Shown: piece after piece, positions 1 through 8,947 of the stretch
Numbering within the stretch: position 1 is the first letter of the stretch
Layout of the letters: each line of letters begins with the position of its first letter
Assembly (NCBI RefSeq): GCF_001317355.1
Contig: NZ_LKET01000016.1
Span: forward strand, 62,001-126,000
DNA: 64,000 bases
Source: Oxobacter pfennigii
GTDB lineage: Bacteria; Bacillota; Clostridia; Clostridiales; Oxobacteraceae
Direction of reading: 5' to 3'
The notes under the pieces: model-generated
The model's input: only the letters and a program-made list of their open reading frames with translations
What the model was told of the DNA's origin: nothing
Databases searched by the model: none
Program-made: the position numbers and the translations under genes

Positions 1-109
1 CATAAAGGATGCCGTTATACTGAGAAGCCTCTGCTTCCGTTATGCTATTAAAATTTTTCCTCTCGGTTAAGGAAGCTAAAATACAGTCTTTATGCTTATA
101 AAAGTACAT
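1..109 (-). CDS. Unidentified protein, N-terminal 36 codons only
   Basis: An open frame starts at ATG 109-107 and runs off the left edge without a stop. The stop codon of the upstream 1617-residue gene (118-120) is part of the sequence TGAGGTGTAATATG, so its stop overlaps a good AGGTG ribosome site for this gene. That tight spacing means the two are co-transcribed and perhaps functionally coupled. The visible N-terminus (MYFYKHKDCILASLTERKN) shows no domain I recognise. Start and frame are well supported; function is unknown. Confidence 0.6.
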   Translation of the reverse strand, partial: MYFYKHKDCILASLTERKNFNSITEAEASQYNGILY

Positions 110-117
110 ATTACACC

Positions 118-3100
118 TCAAATCCTTGCAATTATGTCCTGAAGCCTTATAAGCAGTTCCAGGTCATTTTTCAAATAATATGAAGGACTGAAATTCAAGT
201 CGTAATCCATATTCTGTCCCTTATCTGGGCAGCGGGGGGCTATGAATACCTCTCCCAAACGGGACAGAGTAAGGTTTTTTTCATTTAGCACATGATATTC
301 ATTTTCCAAGGCAGACAATATGTCAATGGCATTTTCAATGGCTGTCCTTGAAAGATTGAAAATTGAAGAATTGTCTGCATCTTTTATAAATGTGGGTGAA
401 GTATAAGGCAGTATATAATTTATGGAGGGAAGGAGGTTTCTTTCAGGATATACTCCTCTCCACAGCGCATCTCCGCCAATAAAGGGGTAAAGAGCATTTT
501 CGTTGAACCAAATGTTGAGCTTAGGGATAAAGTAAACGCTGTCTACCTCTCGGTGCTGCATATCCATCAATTCTTTGCCCCTTCCTGATAATATGCCCAC
601 AATTATTTTGTGTACAAATACATCCTCTTTTTTAAATACTGCATCTACCGCCTTTACCCTGTGTCCCTTATGAAGCAGATCATCCACCAGGATTACTTTT
701 CTTTTAAAGGAATGAATGGCTTTGGCCTGTATATCCAAATCAAGATAATATGGATAAGGTCCTATGGTAAAGGTCTTCATATCCGGGTAGAATAATTTTT
801 CGGTATGCAATGCCTTTGTGACGGTATTTGGTATGATATATTTATCCAATATGTTCCCATAGGGTACGCACATAAAGGGACCGAGATTCTTAGGCTCTTC
901 AATGTGTGTGGGGACATTGTTCTCCTGGCATATTTTCTTTATCATGAGCTCATGCTGCACATTTATATCAAAGGACAAAATAAGCTGCCCGGGATAGAGC
1001 TTTGTCATAGCTTTCTGCAGCTTTTTCCGTGTTTTTGATATTGCTTTCATTATTACAGAATTGCTTTTAAAAGGTTCCTTTAACACTGTTTCTATATCCA
1101 AATCAATTATGGACGGATTGGACATATCAACAACAAAGGCCGGGTTGTCATTATCAGGGATATCAAGCTTTATAAACCCTTGAAGTGTAAGGATTTCCAT
1201 AACCTTTGGAGGGCACTTTTCATGTATTGAATCATAATAAACGGCGCTTTGATAATCCCCTGCAAGGCAGAAGGCTAAAGTTTCTGTTACAAGGACCTGC
1301 TCTAAAGCCTTGCCTTTCATTTTTTCATCCACAATAATTCCGTCAATGAGAACAATCCTTCCAATGGTATTATTGCGGACATATTTTGATAAAGCATCGT
1401 TTTTAAACTCACTGTAGAGATTGCTGGAAGGCACCCAGTGGAATATGGAGCAGCCTAAAATATTGCCGTTGGGACTGTCATAGAGGGTTATTATCCTGTA
1501 TGAAGTATTGGCCGATAATTCCAAAAGGGCTTTTTTAATTCTGTCATATTCCTCGGGGTTTAAGGCCGCCAGCTTGTATATAATTTCCGGCTTTATGGAT
1601 TCATAGATTTCAATTTTTCTGTCTATAGAGGATTGAAGCAAGGATTTTTCCTGGGGCTCTCTTTGATAAAACCCATGTTCGAAAATATACCGCTCGGCAA
1701 GGGAGTCTACAAAGTTTGAAATATCACGGTTTTCATCAATATGCTTTCTTATATGGGTGGAGCTTATTTCCGAATATTCCTTTGGCAAGGTAAGCCACAG
1801 GCATTCACCCTCAATATTTTTTATAATATCGCCTATTTTTTTGTTTTTGTCTGTATTGTCATTCCGGTCTATTATAATGTGAGGAAAAGAGTATATTGAA
1901 TCCGAAGCTTTTTCACCTTCATAACAGGAGGCATTAAGGACAACATCGCTGCCCACCGCCATATACACCTCTGATTTGCCGAAGTTTTCCTTCAGTACCT
2001 TAAGATCATCAGGATTTGCAATATTGGCGGTGAAATTTTCGGGATACAGATACACCCTAGGTTCGTCTGCCGTTGATATTGAAGCTATCCTTCTCCTTAA
2101 AAGGTTGGGCAGAGTACGTTTAGACCATGAAAATTCATCGATGGAAAGATAAACCTCAAAGCCCAAATCCGCAACTCGTTTTACGATTTCCTTATGGCTT
2201 AAGGAAAATGGGTCGAAGGTTCCGGGAAAAAAGGCTATTTTTTCAGGAGTTTTAAGAACCAGATCTCCAATGGATAAAATATAATCGGATACAAACCTGT
2301 ATATATGGTTGAGACCTGCCGAATTGGTTAAAAAAAGCAGCTGATCCTTTTTGTTGTCAACCAGAAGGACCAGTATTTTCTTTGCCGTAAGTGTGAATAT
2401 ATGGGCTTTCTCTTCTGTGTTTAAGTGTTCGGAGCCGAATATATCCTTACAAAATACGCTGAATGCTATTTGCTTTACGTGGATGTTATAGTCTCCTAAG
2501 GCATTAAGCAGTATTCCAAGCATCTTTTTAAGCCTGTCATGGAATTTATTAATATCTTCGAAAAAAGTGCTGCTGTACTTCGGGTAATGTTCAATACATA
2601 CACCGATGGTTTTTAAAATCAAGGATTTAATCTGTGAATCGGATCTTTTGATTTTTACAGCTAAATCGTCTATTAATTCGTCAAGCTCTACTGGCTGCAG
2701 CCAAAGCATTACCTGTCCCAAATAATTTGGTATATACTCTGTAAAATGATAGCCTTCAATTTCTAATGCCCTGACCAATTCTACCGCCACCTCGTTTCGC
2801 TTGTCGGGAGAAAGGCCGGGCATTATTTTGACTATGGCCTCCCCGGCATTGGTACGGACATATTCCATGGCGCTGACTTTTAAAAGGTTACAAAGATGTA
2901 TAGCAGTATGAAGCCCGTCTCCTTTAGGATTTTTCAGAGCTTGCTCCAGCAATATTTCAATTTGTGTCTTTTTTATTATCCAATTGGTAGCCGTCTTTAA
3001 ATTGCTTAAAAACATTTCAGACTGTTCTTTATTATCCAGCCTGCAATTTTGCTCAAGCTCTGCTATAATTTCATCCTTCATTTCAAGATGGCGTGCAATT

Positions 3101-4971
3101 TTTAATTTCATATAATTTTCTGTAGGATATTTGCTCCGTGAAGCATGGCTTTCAATCAATTCTGTTAAGCCGGTATGCAAAGAGCAGGGTTCGTTTATTC
3201 TTAGCATGAGATTGTAGGCCGACTCATAGCCTGCCAGCTTTAAGGTTCCCCTTTCTTTATTAAGTACCTTTATTAAAAATAAAAATACCGGATTAAAATT
3301 GATATCGCAATAATCAAGGGGTATGTGTTCGGCGGTTTTTAATAGGTAGAGAAGGGAAGCCTTGCTTTTGCTGTCATAGTATTCATAAAACTTGAGCAAG
3401 GTATTCATAAGCTCATTTACAAGCCTTTTGGGGCAGTGTTCAAATACCGAGCTTACCATTGCACTTAAATTTATGCCGATCCATTCCTTGTATTCATCAA
3501 TATACCTATGCCCGGGGTAAAGAAACAGATTGAGATATTCTTCAAAAATACTTCGGCTGGTTATATCCCCTCTTTGGATACTTACATCTCCGGGTATTTC
3601 TTTTCTGTAATCCTCATCATACATTGCAATTAGGGAACCAATTATTTCAGCTGTCCGGCGCCTTATATCCTCTTCGGGATGGGTTGCAAATTCAAAGAGA
3701 AATTTGAGGGTTTGGATTTTCTGCTTCTGAGTAAGGTAAGCAGAATATTCCTCAAATATCCTTATATATTCCCTCAAGCTTTTCCAGTCGGTAAGACTCC
3801 TCGCCGATTGGAGTATCATACTTAAAGAAAACTCATCCCTGAACTGGTGCATAAGGTTTATGTTGTGGTCTATTGCAAGGAATTTCAAGCTGTCCACAAT
3901 TTCTTTTCCCTGCATCAGGGAATAAGCTGAAGGTTTGTATATAGAATCTGTGTTATCATATTCAAAATCAGGGTCTAAACTTATATTTTGCCTGAGCATA
4001 TAATTTTCAAAATCCTCAAGCTTTGCATATATCTTCTGATAACGCTTAAGCTTATTTTCATCTACATTATCAAGCTTGCTTAATATGACATCAAAGGAAT
4101 CCTTCAGGGAATAAAAATGCATTGTGCTTGAACCGTTTTCACTGTTTTTTCTTTTAACCCTGAAGTCTGCATATATTAAAAGCAGTGATTCCAAAGGGAG
4201 ATTTTCAAGCTCCAAATCCCAGGTGGAATGATTGACTGCAATATGGCTTATATAATTTATATCAAATTTTTTAAACCACTGGTCGGTGTAATAATAGTGA
4301 AGATAGGGGACTCTTATAAGTTCAACGCCCTTGCAGCCGTATTTTCCTATATCATGTCCGGCAGCGGCACCGGAAACCCGGCCCAAATCCACGGGAATGC
4401 CCTTCTTTTTAAGCTGCCTTCCAAGAGTTAATGCAAGGTGATGAACACCGCATATATGGTCTAAAGTACTATAACCCATGACTTCTTTGCTTAATTTCAT
4501 CATTTCATATATATAATCTCTGGCAAAGGCATTCATAAAGCTTAAATATTCTTTGGGACTTTCTAAATATTCAATTTCATTCTTTGTAAGAAAAACCATG
4601 GGGTATTTGCTCTGCCAGGTGCCGTCTTTGTTTTCCATCTGATAGCGGCTTATTATTCTCAAGGCATTTAAATAGAGGTTGCAGGCCACGTTAAGCCTTT
4701 CATCAAGCTTTATAGTGACGGCATCGGGAAAGGATTTATATAGGGCAAACTGATATATGTAATTTAGCCAGTCAAAGGGTAAATCTGCTTTTGAAAGCTC
4801 ATTTATCATTTTATATGTCAGATCAAATACTGCGCTGCAGCTGAAATTTTTTTTATCGATGATTGCCTTCAGCTTCTCGCAAAATTCAGCGTCGTTTATA
4901 TGCTTTTTAATGAATGACTGGCTTATATTCAAATCCTTTGAAAATTGGGCATGCAGATCTTTAAAGCTCAT
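118..4971 (-). CDS. Giant multidomain protein: HD + HEAT-like + NadD-like + GNAT-like + PRTase-like
   Basis: A single 1617-residue frame. Residues about 165-290 look like an HD phosphohydrolase (H172/H177, GHDIGK at 205-210, H243, H248, D268). Residues about 380-900 are helical and HEAT-like, for example a DIRRRTAEIIGSL segment. Residues 910-1100 match the NadD/cytidylyltransferase fold: FFPGTFDPFSLSH at 914-926 (the usual GxFDPxHxGH loop, here ending SLSH) and SSTHIR at 1070-1075. Residues about 1140-1285 resemble a GNAT acetyltransferase. Residues about 1330-1510 carry a type I phosphoribosyltransferase-like PRPP loop, VILVDDLLHKGHR at 1426-1438. HD and NadD-type enzymes are neighbours in many Firmicutes (yqeK-nadD), but here they are fused. 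A role in NAD or nucleotide metabolism is inference; substrate unknown. No signal peptide is visible, so it is probably cytoplasmic. Confidence 0.85.
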   Translation of the reverse strand: MSFKDLHAQFSKDLNISQSFIKKHINDAEFCEKLKAIIDKKNFSCSAVFDLTYKMINELSKADLPFDWLNYIYQFALYKSFPDAVTIKLDERLNVACNLYLNALRIISRYQMENKDGTWQSKYPMVFLTKNEIEYLESPKEYLSFMNAFARDYIYEMMKLSKEVMGYSTLDHICGVHHLALTLGRQLKKKGIPVDLGRVSGAAAGHDIGKYGCKGVELIRVPYLHYYYTDQWFKKFDINYISHIAVNHSTWDLELENLPLESLLLIYADFRVKRKNSENGSSTMHFYSLKDSFDVILSKLDNVDENKLKRYQKIYAKLEDFENYMLRQNISLDPDFEYDNTDSIYKPSAYSLMQGKEIVDSLKFLAIDHNINLMHQFRDEFSLSMILQSARSLTDWKSLREYIRIFEEYSAYLTQKQKIQTLKFLFEFATHPEEDIRRRTAEIIGSLIAMYDEDYRKEIPGDVSIQRGDITSRSIFEEYLNLFLYPGHRYIDEYKEWIGINLSAMVSSVFEHCPKRLVNELMNTLLKFYEYYDSKSKASLLYLLKTAEHIPLDYCDINFNPVFLFLIKVLNKERGTLKLAGYESAYNLMLRINEPCSLHTGLTELIESHASRSKYPTENYMKLKIARHLEMKDEIIAELEQNCRLDNKEQSEMFLSNLKTATNWIIKKTQIEILLEQALKNPKGDGLHTAIHLCNLLKVSAMEYVRTNAGEAIVKIMPGLSPDKRNEVAVELVRALEIEGYHFTEYIPNYLGQVMLWLQPVELDELIDDLAVKIKRSDSQIKSLILKTIGVCIEHYPKYSSTFFEDINKFHDRLKKMLGILLNALGDYNIHVKQIAFSVFCKDIFGSEHLNTEEKAHIFTLTAKKILVLLVDNKKDQLLFLTNSAGLNHIYRFVSDYILSIGDLVLKTPEKIAFFPGTFDPFSLSHKEIVKRVADLGFEVYLSIDEFSWSKRTLPNLLRRRIASISTADEPRVYLYPENFTANIANPDDLKVLKENFGKSEVYMAVGSDVVLNASCYEGEKASDSIYSFPHIIIDRNDNTDKNKKIGDIIKNIEGECLWLTLPKEYSEISSTHIRKHIDENRDISNFVDSLAERYIFEHGFYQREPQEKSLLQSSIDRKIEIYESIKPEIIYKLAALNPEEYDRIKKALLELSANTSYRIITLYDSPNGNILGCSIFHWVPSSNLYSEFKNDALSKYVRNNTIGRIVLIDGIIVDEKMKGKALEQVLVTETLAFCLAGDYQSAVYYDSIHEKCPPKVMEILTLQGFIKLDIPDNDNPAFVVDMSNPSIIDLDIETVLKEPFKSNSVIMKAISKTRKKLQKAMTKLYPGQLILSFDINVQHELMIKKICQENNVPTHIEEPKNLGPFMCVPYGNILDKYIIPNTVTKALHTEKLFYPDMKTFTIGPYPYYLDLDIQAKAIHSFKRKVILVDDLLHKGHRVKAVDAVFKKEDVFVHKIIVGILSGRGKELMDMQHREVDSVYFIPKLNIWFNENALYPFIGGDALWRGVYPERNLLPSINYILPYTSPTFIKDADNSSIFNLSRTAIENAIDILSALENEYHVLNEKNLTLSRLGEVFIAPRCPDKGQNMDYDLNFSPSYYLKNDLELLIRLQDIIARI

Positions 4972-5193
4972 AAATTATTTCCTCCCTTATGAAAATATCA
5001 TAAAGTAAGTATTGACTGTCTTAATAATATTACTTTACACTTTGCTTATCAATATTATTTAAGCCAATAATATGCTAAAATGGTGTATATGCGCTTTATT
5101 GGGAGATAATAAAATTGAAAAAGCCTTTATTTTAACAAATATCTTCAGATTATTTTTGAAAGAGTATGTGAAACACAGAGGAGGAACATAACA

Positions 5194-6606
5194 ATGAACG
5201 ATTTCTTTAAATTAAAGGAGAACAACACTAATTTCAAAACCGAAGTAATTGCCGGTATTACAACATTCATTACAATGGCGTATATAATATTTGTGAATCC
5301 CATGATTTTAAGCGCAGCAGGCATGAATGAAAAAGGCTTATTTGGAGACGCTGTAGCCGCCGCAGGCTTGAACACGGCAAACGATAAAATAATCGGCGCT
5401 GTATTTGCAGCCACTATTATATCTGCCATTATAGGAACTTTGATAATGGGACTTGTTGCAAATGTGCCCTTTGCACAAGCTGCAGGAATGGGAATGAATG
5501 CATTTTTTACTTATTATGTTGTATTAACTGCAAAATATTCATGGCAGGCGGCACTGGCAGCTGTATTTGTATGCGGCTTAATCAATATTTTCATAACAGT
5601 AACAAGAATAAGGCTGGCCATTGTTAATGCCATTCCTGATTCCTTAAAAAGCGCCATAGGAGCCGGTATCGGCTTATTCATATCTTTAATAGGTTTAAAA
5701 GAAGGGGGTCTAATAGTTTCATCTCCCGATACCCTATTGGCCTTCGGAAGCGTCACAGATCCTAAAACGCTCCTTGCCATTTTCGGTCTTATTGTCACAG
5801 TAGTTTTAATGGTTAAAAAAGTAAAAGGCTCTATACTTCTTGGTATTATACTTACAACCATTGCAGGTATAATAGCACAGACTGCTTTTAATGTTAATCT
5901 TAATATATTTTTGCCCACGAGTTTTGTATCTGCGCCGCCCAGCCTCGCACCTACATTTTTAAAGCTCAATTTCAGCGAGTTATTCAATGCAGGCACAGGT
6001 ATTCTTACAGCGCTTACAATTATCCTTTCCTTCAGCCTGGTTGACACCTTTGATACCATAGGAACCTTTATAGGTACGGGAGAAAAGACAGGAATGTTTG
6101 ATGAAAAGAATGATAAGCCGGGAAAAGGCATGTTCCCTAGAAAACTTGATAAAGCATTATTTGCAGATGCTACTGCCACATCTGTCGGTGCCCTTCTTGG
6201 GACCAGCAACGTTACTACTTATGTAGAAAGCGCTGCGGGAATAAGTGAAGGGGGAAGGACAGGACTTACTTCCGTCGTAACTGCAATATGCTTTCTCCTT
6301 GCATTATTCATATCACCCATTGTTGGAGTAGTGCCTTCACAGGCAACAGCCCCTGCCCTTATTATAGTTGGGGTGCTTATGATTGGAGCTGTAACCAAAA
6401 TCAACTTTGATGATTTTGAAGAAGGTTTGCCGGCATTCTTAACCTTGGCCATAATGCCTTTTACATACAGCATTGCCAACGGAATAGCCGCAGGGTTTAT
6501 ATTCTATACATTAGTTAAAGTATTTACCGGAAAGGCAAATAAAGTCCATCCTATAATGTATATATTTACATTGCTCTTTATCATCAAATTCATAATGCAG
6601 GTTTAA
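5194..6606 (+). CDS. pbuG: NCS2-family purine (guanine/hypoxanthine) permease
   Basis: A 470-residue integral membrane protein with about a dozen hydrophobic segments. N-terminal TFITMAYIIFVNPMIL and the later SNVTTYVESAAGISEGGRTG stretch are hallmarks of the AzgA-like branch of NCS2 proton symporters for hypoxanthine, guanine or adenine. The length is normal for the family. ATG 5194 follows a GAGGAGG ribosome site. It is divergent from the giant upstream gene and followed by a terminator. No purine riboswitch is visible in its own leader; the one in this window is at 7407. Position upstream of the pur operon matches Bacillus pbuG, but substrate choice among purines cannot be read from the sequence. 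Confidence 0.88.
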   Translation: MNDFFKLKENNTNFKTEVIAGITTFITMAYIIFVNPMILSAAGMNEKGLFGDAVAAAGLNTANDKIIGAVFAATIISAIIGTLIMGLVANVPFAQAAGMGMNAFFTYYVVLTAKYSWQAALAAVFVCGLINIFITVTRIRLAIVNAIPDSLKSAIGAGIGLFISLIGLKEGGLIVSSPDTLLAFGSVTDPKTLLAIFGLIVTVVLMVKKVKGSILLGIILTTIAGIIAQTAFNVNLNIFLPTSFVSAPPSLAPTFLKLNFSELFNAGTGILTALTIILSFSLVDTFDTIGTFIGTGEKTGMFDEKNDKPGKGMFPRKLDKALFADATATSVGALLGTSNVTTYVESAAGISEGGRTGLTSVVTAICFLLALFISPIVGVVPSQATAPALIIVGVLMIGAVTKINFDDFEEGLPAFLTLAIMPFTYSIANGIAAGFIFYTLVKVFTGKANKVHPIMYIFTLLFIIKFIMQV

Positions 6607-6627
6607 AAAGGAATATTTAGTATTATA

Positions 6628-6661
6628 AAGTGTCTGCCATTAAAAGCAGGCACTTATTTTT
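6628..6661 (+). terminator. Intrinsic terminator after the purine permease
   Basis: Arms AAGTGTCTGC and GCAGGCACTT (one G-T pair) with an 8-base loop, followed by ATTTTTG. It begins about 20 bases after the permease stop codon. Confidence 0.8.
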
Positions 6662-6734
6662 GTCCATATACTATATAGAATTGAGTAATACTTAGTTTAC
6701 AATTTCACATTTCTAAATTAATATTAACTTAGAA

Positions 6735-7238
6735 ATGTATGAAATATTTGGGAGAGGGCTGGCAGACACTCCTCATGTTAAAAACTTTAAACCGTTGGAA
6801 AACTTACAGTTTGCATCATCAATATCTTTGTTTGGATTAACCATAACTCAAGATGAAGTTAATACTATTCCTGCACTGGATAATCTGGAATCTCTAAATT
6901 TTAAAGAATGCGATATAGATAGTATCAACAATTTTCCCACTATGAAAAAACTCATGCAATTGGATTTAGGGGGAAGTTTAATAAAAAATATTGATATACC
7001 TTCGGACAGGCTCCCAAATCTGAAGCAATTAAGATTAGACCAGTCTGAAATATCCGATCTTAGCGTACTTAAAGGATTTGAAAATATAGAGGAGATTTAT
7101 ATCAGAAGAACCGGAATTAAAAGCATTGAACCAATCTTAAATTATAAAAATCTTAAAGTAATCATTGCAGACATAGAGAATATTGAAGATAAGGATAAAT
7201 TAATAGGAACCGGGATATCAATATCAAAAACAGATTAA
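6735..7238 (+). CDS. Small leucine-rich-repeat protein
   Basis: A 167-residue frame of about six tandem leucine-rich repeats with a period near 22 residues (for example LESLNFKECDIDSI, LKQLRLDQSEISDL, IEEIYIRRTGIKSI). This pattern is typical of short bacterial LRR proteins that bind other proteins. There is no signal peptide or membrane segment. ATG 6735 lacks a convincing ribosome site (TTAGAA precedes it), so the gene may be an N-terminally cut fragment of a larger LRR protein or be poorly translated. It stands alone between the permease terminator and the pur promoter. Function unknown. Confidence 0.6.
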   Translation: MYEIFGRGLADTPHVKNFKPLENLQFASSISLFGLTITQDEVNTIPALDNLESLNFKECDIDSINNFPTMKKLMQLDLGGSLIKNIDIPSDRLPNLKQLRLDQSEISDLSVLKGFENIEEIYIRRTGIKSIEPILNYKNLKVIIADIENIEDKDKLIGTGISISKTD

Positions 7239-7354
7239 ATAAACGGATAATTATAAAAACTGCGATACACGAATTATATTAATTTTTATATTGCTGAATA
7301 TTCGTAAATAAGCGTTCAGTATTTTAAATTTATATTAAAAAGTTCGCAAAAATA

Positions 7355-7384
7355 TTGACACTATATAAAAAAATTTGTTAAGAT
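7355..7384 (+). promoter_or_regulatory. Promoter of the pur operon
   Basis: TTGACA at 7355-7360 and TAAGAT at 7379-7384 with an 18-base spacer, about 20 bases before the riboswitch aptamer. The -35 is perfect and the -10 is four of six. Confidence 0.6.
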
Positions 7385-7406
7385 GTAATAAAGAAAATAT
7401 TGCCTG

Positions 7407-7477
7407 CACTCATATATGTCCGATGATATGGTTCGGATGTCTCTACCATGCAGCCGTAAACTGCGTGACTATGGGTG
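7407..7477 (+). ncRNA. Purine riboswitch, guanine/hypoxanthine class
   Basis: P1 is CACTCAT (7407-7413) paired with ATGGGTG (7471-7477). P2 has arms TCCGA/TCGGA around GATATGG-type L2. P3 has arms ATGCAG/CTGCGT around L3 CCGTAAA. The core GTCTCTACC and GACTATGGG are the conserved junction strands. The nucleotide equivalent to position 74, which pairs with the ligand, is C (7469), so the predicted ligand is guanine or hypoxanthine rather than adenine. It lies in the purE leader ahead of an intrinsic terminator, so ligand binding should shut off the pur operon. Confidence 0.93.
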
Positions 7478-7565
7478 AAATCATGCGGTTTAAAACATCC
7501 TTTCAGCCTATTATGAATATATTAGGTTTAAAGTGCATTGGTGTTTTTTACTCTTTGTCCTGATT

Positions 7566-7615
7566 AAAACCCTGGGATAGATTTCACTCAAAGGTCTATT
7601 ACCCTGGGTTTTTTA
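7566..7615 (+). terminator. Riboswitch-controlled terminator in the purE leader
   Basis: AAACCCTGGGATAGA pairs with TCTATTACCCTGGGTTT (a T-T mismatch and a 2-base bulge), followed by TTTTTATATTTT. It is about 90 bases downstream of the aptamer, the usual place for a purine riboswitch expression platform. Confidence 0.85.
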
Positions 7616-7673
7616 TATTTTAATGGAAAAACTAAGTAAAAGGAAAGGGGACCAATAAGGTGCAGGAAGGTGC

Positions 7674-7702
7674 GGGGACACACCTAAAGGTATGTCCCCA
7701 AC
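7674..7702 (+). repeat. REP-like hairpin in the purE leader
   Basis: GGGGACA...TGTCCCC with inner ACC/GGT pairing, preceded by GGTGC motifs. Hairpins of the GGGGAC...GTCCCC type are widespread REP-like intergenic repeats in bacteria. It sits between the leader terminator and the purE ribosome site. Confidence 0.45.
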
Positions 7703-7727
7703 GTAGAAATCATAAGGAGGAAAAGCA

Positions 7728-8231
7728 ATGAAGGTTGCCATAATAATGGGAAGCGACTCGGATTATCAGATTATGAAAAAAAGCGCCGAAGTCCTTAAAA
7801 AATTCGGGGTGGATTTTGAGGTATCGGTAATATCAGCCCACAGGGATTTAGACAGGTTAACTACTTATATAAAATCAGCCAAAGATAATGGCATTGAGGT
7901 CATCATAGCCGGTGCGGGAAAAGCCGCCCATCTTCCTGGAGTAATTGCCGCCATGACCACCATGCCGGTCATTGGAGTTCCCATAAAATCATCAACATTC
8001 GATGGAATGGACGCGCTGTTATCAATAGTACAGATGCCGCCGGGAATACCCGTAGCCACCGTTGCCGTTGACGGCAGCGATAATGCGGCTCTACTGGCAG
8101 TTTCAATACTGGCAATGAAATATGAAGTATTAGAAGAAAAACTCATATCCTACAGAGAGACTATGAAAAGTCAGGTCCTTGAAAAAGATAAGAAAATAAA
8201 AGAGGAGGCAGAACAAATATGGAAAAGCTAG
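7728..8231 (+). CDS. purE: N5-carboxyaminoimidazole ribonucleotide mutase
   Basis: 167 residues, class I PurE: GSDSD at 8-12 and the SAHR active-site motif at about 41-44, with a glycine/alanine-rich [11 protein letters not shown] loop. It moves the carboxyl group of N5-CAIR to give CAIR in purine synthesis. No purK, which makes N5-CAIR, lies in this window. ATG 7728 has AAGGAGGAAAAGCA upstream. It is the first gene of the operon behind the guanine riboswitch, and its 3' end overlaps purC by 13 bases. Confidence 0.96.
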   Translation: MKVAIIMGSDSDYQIMKKSAEVLKKFGVDFEVSVISAHRDLDRLTTYIKSAKDNGIEVIIAGAGKAAHLPGVIAAMTTMPVIGVPIKSSTFDGMDALLSIVQMPPGIPVATVAVDGSDNAALLAVSILAMKYEVLEEKLISYRETMKSQVLEKDKKIKEEAEQIWKS

Positions 8232-8926
8232 AGATGATTTATGAAGGCAAGGCAAAGAAGGTATATAAAACCGATGACCCGGATTATGCTATTATCCACT
8301 ACAAGGATGATGCAACTGCTTTTAACGGTCTAAAAAAGGGCACCATTGAAGATAAGGGTATTATGAATAATAAAATAACCTCTATGATTTTTGAAATGCT
8401 CAAAGAAAATGGAATTCCCACCCATTTTGAAAAGATGCTTAATGAGCGGGAACAATTGTGCAAAAGAGTGGAAATAGTTCCTCTTGAAGTTATAGTAAGA
8501 AATGTGGCAGCAGGCTCTCTTGCAAAAAGGCTGGGAGTAGAAGAAGGAACCAAATTAAACTGCACGGTATTGGAGTTTTGCTATAAGAACGACGATTTAG
8601 GCGACCCCATGCTAAACGATTATCACATATTAAGCATAAATTTAGCGACAAAAGAAGAAATTGAAAAGCTCTCAGAAATGGCACTTAAGGTTAACGATAT
8701 ACTGAAGGATTATTTCAAGAAAATGAATATAGACCTTATAGATTTTAAGCTGGAATTCGGAAGGTTCAAAGGGGAAATCGTCCTTGCCGATGAAATAAGC
8801 CCCGATACCTGTAGGTTCTGGGATGCGGTTACCGGAGAGAAACTGGATAAGGACAGATTCAGAAGAGATTTAGGAGACGTGGAGGGAGCATATAAAGAAA
8901 TCTTATCAAGACTGGGCGGAAAATAA
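8219..8926 (+). CDS. purC: Phosphoribosylaminoimidazole-succinocarboxamide (SAICAR) synthase
   Basis: 235 residues, the normal length for bacterial PurC. Motifs include YEGKAKKVY near the N-terminus, [12 protein letters not shown] in the middle and [11 protein letters not shown] near residue 195. The enzyme condenses CAIR with aspartate using ATP. Its start lies within the end of purE (AGAGGAGG ribosome site inside purE), indicating translational coupling. Confidence 0.97.
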   Translation: MEKLEMIYEGKAKKVYKTDDPDYAIIHYKDDATAFNGLKKGTIEDKGIMNNKITSMIFEMLKENGIPTHFEKMLNEREQLCKRVEIVPLEVIVRNVAAGSLAKRLGVEEGTKLNCTVLEFCYKNDDLGDPMLNDYHILSINLATKEEIEKLSEMALKVNDILKDYFKKMNIDLIDFKLEFGRFKGEIVLADEISPDTCRFWDAVTGEKLDKDRFRRDLGDVEGAYKEILSRLGGK

Positions 8927-8947
8927 ATTCCGGAAAGGATAGTTAAA

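Noticed and set aside
4972-5193. Possible purine riboswitch ahead of the permease
   Set aside because: The conserved core strings (TATATGG-type loops, CTAT near P1) are not present.
5145-6479. Long minus-strand open frames opposite the purine permease
   Set aside because: They are shadows of a strongly supported coding frame with family motifs; no ribosome sites and no recognisable protein.
7375-7563. 62-codon frame over the purine riboswitch
   Set aside because: The sequence is explained by a conserved aptamer with matched stems; the frame is accidental.
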